Source: Brienomyrus brachyistius
Lineage: Eukaryota; Chordata; Actinopteri; Osteoglossiformes; Mormyridae
Reading direction: 5' to 3'
Assembly (NCBI RefSeq): GCF_023856365.1
Contig: NC_064555.1
Coordinates: forward strand, 15,014,254-15,078,253
Length of the DNA stretch: 64,000 bases
Position 1 is the stretch's first letter. Every line of letters starts with the position of its first letter. The position numbers and the translations under genes were made by a program. Positions 7,016 to 19,168 of this stretch are shown in pieces. The notes under the pieces are model-generated. The model was not told the DNA's origin, ran no database searches, and was given only the letters and a program-made list of their open reading frames with translations.

Positions 7016-10000
7016 CACACCTTGCACTTGTACGTTGCACTTTATTTAAACATATTTTAACACATTTTTCATGCAAGAATGTTCCTCTAGATACAGAATT
7101 TACTGCCATTGACAGCCCTGCAGGGAACACAGCAAAACAAAAGCCTAAAAATATTTAATTTCTCTGAAAATAATTACATCTTCATTAATTCCACTAAATA
7201 AAATCTTCCAGGAGGAGAAATAGCAGGGGTGCCTGATTAAGGCGGACTGTGGCGAGAAAGGCGGGCATCCCATGTGAAAGATTAAAGACAGCAGAGAGAT
7301 GGAGAGAAGGAGGCAGCTGTTTGACTCGATTTGTCCTGCAGCATGACCTCATCTCCGGGGGGGCAAAGATCGGACCTGTGCCTGTCCGGCGGGGAAGAGG
7401 CACTCGGCAATCATGAAACTGAGTCACATTTTGACAGCAAATCAACGTGGTGAGAAGATAGCGAAAAATAAAAAAAACAAAAGTGGGAAGTATAGTACCG
7501 AGTCTCCACTGCCTAGGAAAGACACTCAAATCAAAGCTTCTAGCAGCATCTGCAGAGATGAAAGCTGAACCTGATGTAATGAGCGCTACCGAGATCTCAG
7601 CATCCTTAAACCTGCCACTGTCTCGCTCTTTTGAGAATGGCAAGACAGCAGAGGTGAAGAAATCCAAGGTACCCCCCCCCCCCAAAGGTACTCACCCAAA
7701 GATCGCCATTCCCCACCCCATCCCCCGTTCAAAAACCACTCCCCACTTAGAGGTGTAGCGTCAGGACAAGCAATAAAGGAAGCCTGGGCCCCCGAGCTGG
7801 AGGGGGGCCCTTCGGGGGCCCCGATTACATAGTGCTTTGCCATGACAGATCTGCTTTATTTGTGTATGTTCTGCTATTCAGAAAAAGTGAAAATAAAGAA
7901 CCTGTGTTTATCAAATTCTCTAGGTTGGCATGTTGATTTAAACTTAATAATAGTAAAACATTTTACCCTGTTCGAGGGGGCATGGAGTATTGCCTCTGTC
8001 CTCAGTTGTGCCCCCTCCCTGTGATAATCTCGGGCTTGTTGCCAACACCCCATCCCAGCACCATCACCTGCCGCCCGAGACTCTCCCCCGAGTCCCTATA
8101 CTGATGGCCTCTCAGCCAATCAGGGCACAGGAAGTGCCTGATTAGCCCAGCCTCTTCAACCCAATCAGCGTGCCCATCTGGACAGCGGGTGACCCGTAAC
8201 AAACCACCTGACCTGTTTCTCTGCTGTGCTGCCCCCCAACGACCTGCACCCCTCATCTGCAGCTGAGCCCTGCCACATCACAAACTCTGCCCACCTGAGC
8301 CTCGCTGGCTTGGCAGTAAATGACCCATGCCGTAACCGCAGGTGGGATAACTGCTCTCTTTTCCAGGCCTTTGACTGATAAGCGGCAGCCCTGCTCTCCT
8401 TGGAAGTAGGGGGGGGGGGGCGGCCATGTTTGTCAAACCCGAGAATCTAATCAGAGCCACCAAAGGGGGTGTCGCCCACCCCCTCACCTGGGAATTAGAG
8501 TTCTTGAGCTGGAGCTGAAGCCGTTCTCCCCGGGCGGATAAGGGGGGTTTTCCGGAGAATGCTGAACGCTAATGCTCCGGGATCGCGGGGTTGAACGGGG
8601 GCGAAACGAGAGCCGAGGATGCATTGTGTGAACACAATGGGCAGGGAAACGCAGAACAGCATGGCACGTGGGCCAGCAAGCACACTGCACCCTGCAGCGG
8701 AAACATAAGAATCTTATCTCCATTCCACATGACCTCGTGCAATTTTTCCACAAATAATGGCACTATTCACAAATAAGTACAAAAACAACGTAAACAGGAA
8801 GTGTGCAGCGACACAATTAAGTCCTTGAAATGCTTCCCTTGGTATTGTGCCTGTTTTTTTTGTGTGTTTCTCCGCAGCGTCAGAGAATACGAGGCTTTAG
8901 CCGATCTGGCTAATCCGGCAGCGCCGTGCAGCTAAGCCCCAAAACTCCGCATTATTCAGCTTTTGGAAACCTGGAAATTTCCGCCCGCTCTGCTTAGGTG
9001 GGGCTGGAGTCGGTACCTGCAGCAAGGACTGTGGGGGAAGTGAGGATGAGGATGGATGACGGGCAGGCGAGAGGAAGCCATGCCGTGCGTATCGAAGTAA
9101 GTGCTGTGCAGAGATTTTTGAGTGCCAGGTGCTCGACCGGGGGGGTGGGGGGGGGGGGGGATTTTGCATGCGCGAAACTCTGACCCTCAAAAGTGAGGCA
9201 CTTTCAATGGCAAAAAAAGAGCAAGCGTGATGAGTTTGAAAGCCAGCCTCCTTCTGGCGAATGACTGAGATACATCTGCATGCATTACAGGACGGGGACA
9301 TTTGGGGACCGAGCTGCCTGATGGCTCATCTCCACTCACAATCAATTTACTAAGCTGGGGCTTTTATGCTTTTTTTTCAGCCAATCAAGCGGGGGGGGGG
9401 GGTTACCAAAAGTGAGATCACTCAGCCAACTTGGGGATTTGAATCAGCAACCATTTAACCACAGGAACGATGGTGGAAGTACAATAACAAGTCCACCCAT
9501 AGTGACCACGCCCACACCATGTGATCACATTCACCCAATTGGAGAGCTGCAAGGCAGATGGAACGGAAAGGCGGCATCAGAGATATCTGAGATTGGATTG
9601 CACCTCTCCGACACCCCCTTAAGAGTAGCATGGGAAATAAATAATGGAAAGATAAAAAAGTGCAAAGAGCGAGGGATATGCGTGCCCCCCACCGGAACTG
9701 GAAGCCTGTTGCCCCCCTCCCCACCCTAACCCTAGCTAGCGGCCGGCAGACAGATGTCCCACTGCGGGGAACATCTTACCCGCTGGGCAGTGCTCCAAGC
9801 GCACTGGCAGGCCGCTCATGGATAAGCCCAGTGCTGGGGTTAACAAACGGGAATGGTGCTCTGTCATCAGCCCAGGATCGGAGGGAGAGACACGAATAAA
9901 CTTTACAGAAGAAAATATCCACTGTGTGACTCATTATTCATGAATGCTGAGTTCTGACCAACCCAGGTTTGAACACGAGGGTTCCTTCCTCTTTAGACTC

Positions 10001-11279
10001 GTGTGATTGGCTGACGGTGTTCCAGCGAGGTGGGGACACGATGCTCACACCTGCAAGAGGCACTCTACCTGGACCAGCTAAGCTTCTATGAAGGCAACTC
10101 GCTGGACGGCCAAATAGAAACATGGGTCCTCGCTCCCTAACCCCTGCTTCATTTTCGATGGCCAAGTTAGTCTTAGTACTCTTATTCGAAAATGAAAGAA
10201 AATGTAGGAGAAGAGAGACTAGACAGAGGGGAGAACAAGAGTAAGGAGTTCTTCTGCACTCAATCCCACCGGTTACATTAACTTTAATACGTCAAAGCAA
10301 TTAATACTGCTACAGCATACATCATTAACCAACGTCGCCAACAAAGCCAACGCTGCCCACAGCTTGACACAATTTTCCAAACAATGGAGTTAAGCGCCCT
10401 GCTTGCCATAGTGATGCACGCAGTAATCACGTTAATAACACGGTGCATTAATAACCATCATTTAAGGCCCTCTTGGGGTTCCGAAAGTTACTTCCGCCAA
10501 GTGCGTTGCCGTGTGCTGATTGGACGGCTGGTCAGAGGTGACGCTCCTTGGGGAGGTTAGTGACCCAAACGGGCTCCCGTACCTTGCCTGCCTCCTGCTC
10601 GTCCCGCTACGGAATCCCCCAAAGGACAAAAAGTCCCTGACACTGACGCTCCACAGACAGGTGGACGCATTCTGCTTTTGGGCCCAGGTGCTTTTTTCTG
10701 TCCTGCATTCAGAGATTTTACAGGAACTTGTCACCTCAAGACTTTTTTTTTTTTTTTTAATCGACGGGAGAAGCTTTTCGGCAGTGAGAGGTCATCCAGA
10801 AAACTGTCTCTTTATTATTTTTTATATTTCTCAAGAGAGGACAGAGAGGAAAGAATATATAGAGAGAAACGGAGATAAAGAAGGAGGGAGAGAGAACCAC
10901 TCCCCTGAGGAGGCGGGAAATGTTTATGTTATTATCACCACCATCTGGCCACAGAGTCTGATTTACATCACATTCACACATCCGACGGCCCTAAATGCAG
11001 CCCTGGGCCGTACCGCCGTGCCAAAGACATGACATCTTCAGTGTCTCAGCAGCACCCGCCAGCGCGGGAACATTACACATCGCTAATCATTGCTAATTAT
11101 CATTTTAGATATCATACCAGGTTAGTCTCATCCCTGTTATCCGGTTTCCTGTTGTGAGTGACGCTCTTTCGGGATGGGGGGGGGGGGGGGTCACTGATTA
11201 CTCACAGTTTGATCCCTTGAAAAACTCTGAAGTCTCTTGAAAGGCCTCGTGGTTTGACCTGCTGATCGGATAGTACAGA

Positions 11280-11375
11280 CTGCGCAGCTGATTGGCCCCC
11301 TGTCCTGTCACTCATCCATTCAATACGTTTCATTGGCTAACGATAAAGTTAACCCTCCTGTACGAATTATTGCCC
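11280..11375 (-). repeat. Family A repeat, partial
   Basis: Seen: 'gctgattggccccctgtcct', 'gtcactcatccattcaatac' and 'cattggctaacgataa'; reverse orientation relative to the copy at 4985. Confidence 0.75.
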
Positions 11376-11861
11376 TTGCTATGCTTCCGTCCTTAAAAAA
11401 AAAATCCTCTGTGTATTCCCGTTAAACAACTGGAAGCTGCAAAATTCGTAGTTGGAAATTCAAAATATTACAATTTCTGCAGCCAGAAAAATCAGAGACA
11501 GACACCAAATAAAATGCTACAACTAAAAAAAAACCCAGACATTTCTGCATGACATGATACATCTCTTTACAGATGTCGTCCAGTACAGTAGCTTTCTGTG
11601 TCTGGCGGCTGCTTGCCTTGGCTCTCCTTTTGATCTGTTTTTCTGGCTACCTGGAGGTGAGAATAAGAGAAAGTGTTGAGGCACCTGGGGTGGGGTGGGG
11701 GGCAGGGGGCATCGCACCCGACATGGAGTGGCGAGCCCGGGCAGCCCTTGTGTGTCTGGCATCGACCTGGAAGCGTGGGCTAATGGCTTTGGGCTTGGCA
11801 AGGGGCTCACTTGTTTTCTTTCTCTTGTGCACTTGTGGAAAGGAAACAATCTCACGAAGGG

Positions 11862-12225
11862 ACACACACACACACACACAAACACAGACACAAACACACA
11901 CGCATTTGCATCCATATCTTTGCGGGTACTCCATCCATTCAATTAAACTCTAATCCCAAGAATAACAGCCTTAACCCCTACCCAGCCCTAACCTTAACCA
12001 TAAGGAACCAAACAAAATATCTTTTGACATTTTTAGTTTTTGATTTTAGTTACAGATTTTTATAAAACTGAGTTTCCCTTTGTGGGGACCGAAACATGGT
12101 GCCTAGAACGTCAAAATAGCAAGTTTTTATCACAATGTAATATATACATAACCCACACACAGACACACACACAGAGACGCATAGACACACTGTCACACTC
12201 AAACTCAGACACACATGCTCACACA

Positions 12226-12257
<32 letters not shown>

Positions 12258-12262
12258 GACAC
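11862..12262 (+). repeat. Family D 'GTGGGGACC' element flanked by (CA)n on both sides
   Basis: Seen: CA-rich arrays at about 11862-11905 and 12150-12257 bracket a core with 'tctttgcgggtactcc', 'ccctaaccttaaccataag', 'cttttgacatttttag' and 'ccctttgtggggaccg'. The same core, also tied to CA/GT arrays, recurs reversed at 31585-31950 and directly at 51692-51990. Confidence 0.85.
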
Positions 12263-13689
12263 AGATGCACACGCTTGGCGGCACACCACAGCGGGAGGCC
12301 ATCAAAAACGCAAGCCGTTTCTCCCTGGTGTTGCTAGGTTACCACATGAGCGGCACTCCGTCGTGTGAATGATCCGGGTCTCTGTTTATATGCCTATATG
12401 GACTAAATGCATGAGGATAAAGTACGTTAGCTACAGCCTGCAACCCCATACTCAGGCAAGCCCACTGACCAGAGCACATTACGCTTAATGAGAACAGTGA
12501 CAGCAAAGCACACAGTACCCACTGTAATTTAACACTTCAGACTGAAGTATTGCAGCTTTCCACTGATGCCATTTACATCGGATCGGACACCTGAGCCACT
12601 GAAGCAGAGAGAGAGATCCCTCACTTCGGCCATGTTTACACAACGGGGTCTCCAGCACGTAGCCTAATCCTCAGCTTCATCTGAAATTTGAAGAGCAGCT
12701 CCATGTACACACATTAAACTTTAAAATTCTGAGTACACAGGGGTATGTGCAAAAGCCCACGATGTTTATCTTCTCCTGATTTCATTAAACGATCACGGAT
12801 GACAGCGGTAGGCAAACAACATGCACGACAATTAACAATGTTGACAGAAAGTTGCATAATTGCACTTCAGAGATCGACCCATTCTGGCAGGTGAGCTCCC
12901 AAAATGCTACTCCAGAACTACTGCCGGTCCGAACCACTGATCAAAACGGCACACGCCAGTTAGACACTGCCAGAGGCACGGGTTTTGAGTTTCCACGTGC
13001 GGACATACATTTGTCTGATATGCCGATCATATCAGATTAATTCTGTGTGACAAGCCATACCTCTGCTGCCCCATAAGGAGCTCGTCCTGTACGACAGGGG
13101 CAGGCAGACTCTCCCAGTTCAGAGACAAACTAACTCTCGCGGCGAAGATGCCATCGACGGCCAAACAGGAGCTACCAGTCGGCCCTGAGCCTTTTGTGAT
13201 TTTTGATTCTGTTCATTAATGGCACTTTTCTCAAAGATGAAAAACAGTCACCGGTTTGCTGTTGGAAGTAGAGGAAGAAATCATGAAAAGCAAAAAGAGA
13301 GGACTAACAGTCCCTGTCGCTCACAGCGACGCAAGCTCAGTCTTGGTGAGAACGGCACCTCACAGACAGGAAGCTGAGGTAATTGACTTCCTGTGGATTG
13401 CGACTTGTTCCGGCGTGTTCCGGGACGTGCCGGCGAGCTGCAGTGGGGGTGTATGGCTGCATATCAGGGGTTTAATTACCCAATCAGGAGTTAATGTAAT
13501 TTGACGAACCAGCCCCGTGGCGGTAATGAGTGGCCCAGGAGGGGAGAGGTAGGCAAAATGCCATTTTTTTCCACCACCACGCCAGGAAATAATGAGGCTG
13601 AACGAGGATATATTTATTTGCCTTTCTATGACAGTAGGAAAGCCAGTCCTGGGCGTCGACTCTGGCTTGGTGACCAGCAGCATTACATT

Positions 13690-14110
13690 TCATTTATTAG
13701 CACAAACTAATCTTTCAACGTAACGTCCAATAACCATAATAAACTTACTGTTAAAATACCAATTACCGCAATTAATACGAGAAACCAAGAAATGCTGCAT
13801 CACTTAAAGCAATAAAATGCACAAATCAATGCTTAAAGTATTAGGAAAACTAAAGGTGGTTTAATTAGCATCAGCTGAATGCTTTGGATTTTTAATTGGC
13901 AATTTATTCTGAATTATAGACTCTTCGCGCTTATGACTGCAAGCACACTTTCCAGCCCAAACCGCTGACAGAAATGTCCACTGAAATGGAGTTAAATGAT
14001 TGTACTTAAGACCGTTATTTCAATGTAGCAATTTTTTTATCGACGGCTGCTGTTATGAACTTTATAAACAGCGCCACATGAATCTTTTTATGTAACAATC
14101 TTCGACCGCA
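13690..14110. other. AT-rich unique block, possible conserved non-coding element
   Basis: Seen: repeated homeodomain-type cores (taatta, attaat, aattaa) in non-repetitive sequence. Examples are 'ggtttaattagcatcagctg' and 'tttttaattggcaattt'. No reading frame of note. A regulatory role is inference. Confidence 0.25.
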
Positions 14111-14890
14111 CAGCAAGGATGTTTATTTAATCCAGCTTTTCTGGATGGTTCAGTCGAAGGAGCAGAAACACTGAAGTAGAGGAGGGCTTTGACCCTGTGT
14201 GTGTTAGAATGGTATCTCAGATCCAAACATACATGCTGTGTATGTGTGTGTGTATGGCTCCCATAGGCCCATGTACCAGGTTGCCTCTGGCTGACACACT
14301 CAGAAAGAAAAATGGCCTGCAGGGCGGCGCCTTATAAGCACTCTGTCACCCACGTTAACTTTCCCTGTGACTGACAGTCCCTCTCTGCCACTTTCCTCCT
14401 GTCTCCTGGGGGCAGGTCGGCATGGCAACGCTACCAACACCTGAACACCCCCTCACCCCATTCAGGAAAATGGTTGCTTCATGACTTGGCTGTGCGGTGG
14501 TGCTGATGACGACATCCTGATAGGTATTGGTGGGTTAATTCAGGTACGGAGAGGAAAAGTCCAGACCAGGACTTTGTCTCAGCGAGTCAGTTGAGTATGA
14601 CAGTCACAGACACAGAGTACTCAAACAAAAGCAACATCTTGGCCTGAACATTTACTCCCTGGGCCTGAACTACCATCCAATGCTGATGGGTTTGCTGTCA
14701 AGCCAGAAGCAAAGCCTTGAAGCACCTGTTTGATTTTTATTCCTGGGTTCATCTTGGCGTCCGTTGTCCCCTCATAGGCCGAACTCTCATGACGACAACA
14801 GGAACAACAACAAGGATAATAACAATAATAATAATAATAGGTAATCTTTTACTATATAAAGATGGTAAAAGCAACAGGATATTTGCTGAA

Positions 14891-15072
14891 ACATTACATT
14901 TTATTGATCTATCAGACACGTTTTAGTCCAAGGTGACATACAAAGCAGGGTCAGACAGTACCTGGGGGTTTATGGATCTCTGTTAAACTCTCGATGGTGA
15001 AATCACCCTGCCAATTCCGGGATTTGAACCAAGAACCTTCTGATCACAGATACAGCATGCTCATTGACTGCC
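14891..15072 (+). repeat. Family B repeat
   Basis: Seen: 'cgttttagtccaaggtgaca', 'gcagggtcagacagtacctg', 'gatttgaaccaagaacctt' and 'ctgatcacagatacagcat'. Confidence 0.85.
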
Positions 15073-15380
15073 AACAAACTTTTATTAAAATTTAGTATTT
15101 CATAAAAGCTTGAGAATATCTACAATATATCATATGCTCATATGCCATTACTGAGCAATATGAGATGACAGTCGGTACCACTGATTGGATCCATTTGCTG
15201 AGGGCTGGTTTAGGCTGCTGATATCACCTCACCTCCAGTCTCCTCCCTCTCATTCTGTCATGATTAACTCATCACAGAGGCCTCGAGGAGGCTAGGGGTC
15301 GGGGAACGGATTTAACAAAGATGTCCCACCCAAGGCATGAGAATAAAGTGGGTCCTATGTTTAATGCGGCCAGGTGGTAT

Positions 15381-16134
15381 CACCATTAAGGTGGAGGGGG
15401 CTCAGTAGGAGCCAGGATCCCCGTTAAGGCGGAGGGGGTCCAGTAGGAGCCAGGATCCCCCTTAAGGTGGAGGGGGCCCAGTAGGAGCCAGGATCACCAT
15501 TAAGGTGGAGGGGGTCCAGTAGGAGCCAGGATCCCCGTTAAGGTGGAGGGGGTCCAGTAGGAGCCAGGATCCCCATAAAGGCGGAGGGGGCCCAGTAGGA
15601 GCCAGGATCACCGTTAAGGCGGAGGGGGCCCAGTAGGAGCCAGGATCCCCGTTAAAGCGGAGGGGGTCCAGTAGGAGCCAGGATCCCCATTAAGGCGGAG
15701 GGGGTCCAGTAGGAGCCAGGATCCCCCTTAAGGCGGAGGGGGTCCAGTAGGAGCCAGGATCACCATTAAGGCGGAGGGGGTCCAGTAGGAGCCAGGATCC
15801 CCGTTAAGGCGGAGGGGGCCCAGTAGGAGCCAGGATCACCATTAAGGAGGAGGGGGCCCAGTAGGAGCCAGGATCACCATTAAGGCGGAGGGGGTCCAGT
15901 AGGAGCCAGGATCCCCATTAAGGCGGAGGGGGTCTAGTAGGAGCCAGGATCACCATTAAGGTGGAGGGGGTCCAGTAGGAGCCAGGATCACCATTAAGGA
16001 GGAGGGGGTCCAGTAGGAGCCAGGATCACCATTAAGGCGGAGGGGGCCCAGTAGGAGCCAGGATCACCATTAAGGTGGAGGGGGTCCAGTAGGAGCCAGA
16101 TCCCCGTTAAGGCGGAGGGGGCCCAGTAGGAGCC
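15381..16134 (+). repeat. 38-bp minisatellite, about 20 copies
   Basis: Seen: a unit built from 'gcggagggggtccagtagg' and 'agccaggatccccgttaag'. Copies differ mainly at g(t/c/a)gg, (t/c)ccag and (acc/ccc)(at/gt/ct). One late copy (near 16096) lacks a single g. The array begins and ends abruptly in unrelated sequence. The minus-strand frame across its right end is a by-product of the repeat. Confidence 0.98.
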
Positions 16135-16674
16135 TCGTCTCCATCTACAAAAGTAGCGTGCACTGAAGTGATTGGCTCGAAACCCTAGCAACAAAACGAA
16201 GATGTTTCCCACAGTTCTGAAAAAGACCACTGGGGGGCCAAATGCAGCAAACATACCTCACGTTTTCCTTCAAAAAATATGAATGAAGCCACCTGAGGCC
16301 TCATGGTAAAAGAGCCAGATGGGTAAATGACAGAAAGACCCACACATGCAGAACCCAGTGCTTCATGGGAGATGCTTCATGGTTCATCTTCAGTTTTAAA
16401 CGCTGCCACATTTACTTTGGCGGTTTAGCTAGTAATCCGGGAAGCAAGTGCTCATACTTCACAAGAGCTATGATGAGTGCAATTTAGGGGGCAAGGAGGA
16501 TTACAGGCCCGGGACTTGAGTGAAAGATATGGCTTGGGTGCCACTTTTACCTCGATGGTACCTCGAGTCTCCTCCAGACTCCTCGCTAATGGCAAGATTA
16601 AGTTTTTAAGAAAATTGCTTCCGAAGAGTATGGAACTGGTAAAAAATGATGAGCAGTGGGGGGGATGGGGGATA

Positions 16675-16800
16675 TATGGGTGGGGCCATAAGGGCACTGG
16701 CCCCAGCTGAAAGCTGATTAGCCTCAGGACTGTCCACTCCCCTGTATTTCATTTAAACCAAATGAACCAATTCAAAACATATCAGTGATTAATAATTAGG
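16675..16800 (-). repeat. Family A repeat
   Basis: Seen: 'ggtggggccataagggcact', 'ggccccagctgaaagctgat', then 'cactcccctgtatttcat' and a diverged end. Confidence 0.7.
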
Positions 16801-16921
16801 TCGGCCATTCTGTATTATGATATGGTCTTTGCTTTTTGCCCCCGCTTCCATAAAAAAATGTCACTGATGAGCAGCTAGCCTCATCTGCCCTGCCCTTGAT
16901 ACTTGAAATCTTTCTAAACAT

Positions 16922-17035
16922 GCTTTGTTGTTGCCCTGTTAGAGGTTGCTACCCCATCCTGGGTTGTTCCCTGCTTTGTGCCTGTAACCAGAATAGGGAA
17001 AGCGGTTCAGGAAAGGGATGGATGGATGCTTTGGT
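16922..17035 (+). repeat. Family C element, 3' end
   Basis: Seen: 'ctaccccatcctgggttgtt', 'ccctgctttgtgcctg' and 'gaaagggatggatggatg', the usual 3' end of a very common fish repeat. Confidence 0.8.
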
Positions 17036-17224
17036 GTGCCTCATTTGTTCAGTAAATGTCAGTAACTTTCGTGTGCGGTGATTCCGGAGACCGAGGAGAC
17101 GGTCGGAGCAAAATCGGAGCAGAGCCGTTAATCTGTGTATCATGGTGAGGAACCATGTTGGCTTCAACTAAACAACATCAATGAAAGTTCCATCTGATTA
17201 ATTTCCCTATGAAACCTGTAATGT

Positions 17225-17405
17225 GCTCCTGGGAGGCTTAGGACTCCATGCCTGTGATCAGAAGGTTGCCAGTTCAAATCCCAGGGGTATCTGAGTGAGC
17301 TGTTTCTTGGACCTTTGAGTAGGACCCTTAAACCTCATTGCTCCTGAGGCTTTCTCATGCACATGATGCTTTGGTTAAATGTGTCTAAGCAATGTAAATT
17401 TGCAT
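17225..17405 (+). repeat. tRNA-derived SINE-like element (family E)
   Basis: Seen: 'gatcagaaggttgccagttc' followed by 'aaatccc', a B-box-like segment. Then come 'tgagtgagctgtttcttgg' and 'aggacccttaaacctcattg', the body seen in related fish SINEs. The A box is diverged. Confidence 0.65.
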
Positions 17406-17585
17406 GCCTGCATTATATCATAGATGTGAACTGAAAACCAAGAACCTCGCAGTGCATTAGAACCTCACCTCTAGCCTCAAGAGTTGTTCTTTTGAAAACC
17501 TGGGAAAATAGAGAAACGCAGTGACCAGGCTGCATTGTCTGCTGTGAAATCCTCCGCAGCCCCTGACCGTTTAGCCAGCGGGTCT

Positions 17586-17678
17586 GAGCTGACTCCGAGT
17601 CGTGCCCCCCGCCCCCCCAGTTTCATCCGCGGCTCAGCTGTCTGTGTTGACTCTGAGTTGTGCCCCCCGCCCCCCCAG
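17586..17678 (+). repeat. Tandem duplication of a pyrimidine tract ending in AG
   Basis: Seen: 'tgactc(c/t)gagt(c/t)gtg' followed by the same C-rich tract and cag, at 17590-17620 and 17648-17678, a 58-bp offset. Each copy looks like a 3' splice acceptor. An ATG follows the second. Confidence 0.8.
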
Positions 17679-17789
17679 CCATGGTGACCTACTTCTGCCT
17701 CACCCTCTCGGAGCTCATCTCCAGATACCCTAACAACAGTGCGACTCCTGCTTCCCACTCTTATTCCCTTTTCTCTGTTCCTGTCTGTG

Positions 17790-17814
17790 CCCCCCCCCCC
17801 CCCCCCCCCCCCCC
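17790..17814 (+). repeat. 25-base C tract
   Basis: Seen: 25 consecutive Cs ending at a G, the longest pure C run on the plus strand. Confidence 0.98.
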
Positions 17815-18230
17815 GCCTGAGTGCTGGATCACACCCTCAGCAGCAATACCATTTCACTTTGAGATAATGATGACTGGATCTCGGCAACAACAACACCAAA
17901 ACACGGAGAAGGCCGATATTCCAGAGGAATGCGTCGGGGGGCTCGCCGGCCCTGTTGGGGAAGATTCTACTTCTCATGCTCCTTTGTTCGAAGGAGGCAG
18001 TGGAAAGTTCTGAACAGAGGCCATCTGACTATTAATCAAGACTGACTGCGGATAAAAATTGATTATTCATGAATAGCGGGGCGATTGATTGTGAAGCCAT
18101 CGTTAGACCAGCTGTACAATGGCAGACCTGGAGCTCTCTTAGAGACTCCATTTGTTCACACCCGGTGTAATTAGGTAATGGGAACGTTTCTCGCCGCACC
18201 TCTGAAGACATTTAATGAATGCGCTGATGA

Positions 18231-18850
18231 AAGGCGCAGTCCCGCGAGCTCTCTCTAAGGCGCAGTCCCGTGAACGCTCTCTAAGGCGCAGTCCCTTGAA
18301 CGCTCTCTAAGGCGCAGTCCCGCGAGCTCTCTCTAAGGCGCAGTCCCGCGAGCTCTCTCTAAGGCGCAGTCCCGCGAGCTCTCTCTAAGGCGCAGTCCCG
18401 CGAGCTCTCTCTAAGGCGCAGTCCCGCGAGCGCTCTCTAAGGCGCAGTCCCGCGAGCTCTCTCTAAGGCGCAGTCCCGCGAGCTCTCTCTAAGGCGCAGT
18501 CCCTTGAACGCTCTCTAAGGCGCAGTCCCGCGAGCTCTCTCTAAGGCGCAGTCCCGTGAACGCTCTCTAAGGCGCAGTCCCGCGAGCTCTCTCTAAGGCG
18601 CAGTCCCGAGAGCTCTCTCTAAGGCGCAGTCCCGCGAGCGCTCTCTAAGGCGCAGTCCCGCGAGCTCTCTCTAAGGCGCAGTCCCGCGAGCTCTCTCTAA
18701 GGCGCAGTCCCTTGAACGCTCTCTAAGGCGCAGTTCCATGAGCGCTATCTAAGGCCCACTCCCGCGAGCTTGCTCTAAGGTACAGTCCCGCGAACTCTCT
18801 CTAAGGTCCGCTCCCGCAAGCGATCTCCAAGGCGCAGTCCCGCGAATCTC
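18231..18850 (+). repeat. 26-bp minisatellite, about 24 copies
   Basis: Seen: unit 'ggcgcagtcccgcgagctct' followed by 'ctctaa'. Two main variants are interspersed, cgcgagctct and cttgaacgct or cgtgaacgct. The last four or five copies are more diverged (tacagtcccgcgaac, tccgctcccgcaagc), as expected at an array edge. The unit is CpG-rich. Confidence 0.98.
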
Positions 18851-18984
18851 CTTCCCTCTTTTCAGGGTGATAATCGATCGTGATTAAGCAATGAAAGAGC
18901 TTGCTGGATGGTTCTCCAGAGTCAGGACTCCACCACAAGCTGCACATAAGCACATGGGGCTCAGTCTTTGGGGGGGGGGTTGGT

Positions 18985-19168
18985 GTCACAACATAACACC
19001 AGCCAGTCACACACGGTCACATGACACTGGCCAGTTGCACATGGCCATATGACGCAGGCAAGTCACAAGTCACATGATGCCGGCCAGTCGCACACAGTCA
19101 CATGATGCCGGCCAGTCACACAGTCACATGATGCCAGCCAGTTGCACATGGTTGCATGATGCTGGCTA
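18985..19168 (+). repeat. Imperfect tandem repeat of about 27-33 bp
   Basis: Seen: about six copies of 'ccagtcacacacggtcacat' plus 'gatgccgg', with variable length. It starts about 135 bp after the 26-bp array. Confidence 0.9.

Larger units (their letters stand above)
6593..11859. other. Non-coding stretch, dlgap3 first intron or 5' flank
   Basis: No supportable exon. It contains a reverse family C element (6829-7015), G/C tracts at 7672-7683, 8409-8420, 9147-9160, 9391-9402 and 11176-11190, a T tract at 10742-10759, a purine-rich stretch at 10830-10915 and a partial family A copy (11280-11375). The remaining sequence looks unique. Confidence 0.7.
12263..15380. other. Non-coding stretch with AT-rich unique sequence
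   Basis: No exon recognised. The sequence looks mostly unique, with an AT-rich block at 13690-14110, an (AAT)n-like patch near 14813-14840 and a family B element (14891-15072). Confidence 0.65.
16135..18230. other. Non-coding stretch between two minisatellites
   Basis: Contains a family A copy (16675-16800), a family C 3' end (16922-17035), a tRNA-SINE-like element (17225-17405), a 58-bp-offset duplication (17586-17678) and a 25-base C tract (17790-17814). Between 17815 and 18230 the sequence looks unique. No exon can be supported. Confidence 0.65.

Noticed and set aside
7802..7822. GGGGCCC-TTCGG-GGGCCCC hairpin as an intrinsic terminator
   Set aside because: Rho-independent terminators are bacterial; here the short GC hairpin is probably part of an old interspersed repeat.
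11573..11953. Plus frame starting MSSSTVAFCVWRLLALALLL, resembling a signal peptide
   Set aside because: It runs into a CA-rich repeat, has no splice partners and no recognisable mature domain; a hydrophobic start can arise by chance.
17225..17300. tRNA gene candidates at 17225, 20748, 27640 and 50480
   Set aside because: Only diverged A- and B-box-like words are present, followed by SINE bodies; no cloverleaf can be formed, so these are tRNA-derived SINEs.
18231..18850. Regular array that might look like a CRISPR
   Set aside because: Units are directly adjacent with no unique spacers, and the setting is a vertebrate genome. The same applies to the other minisatellites.
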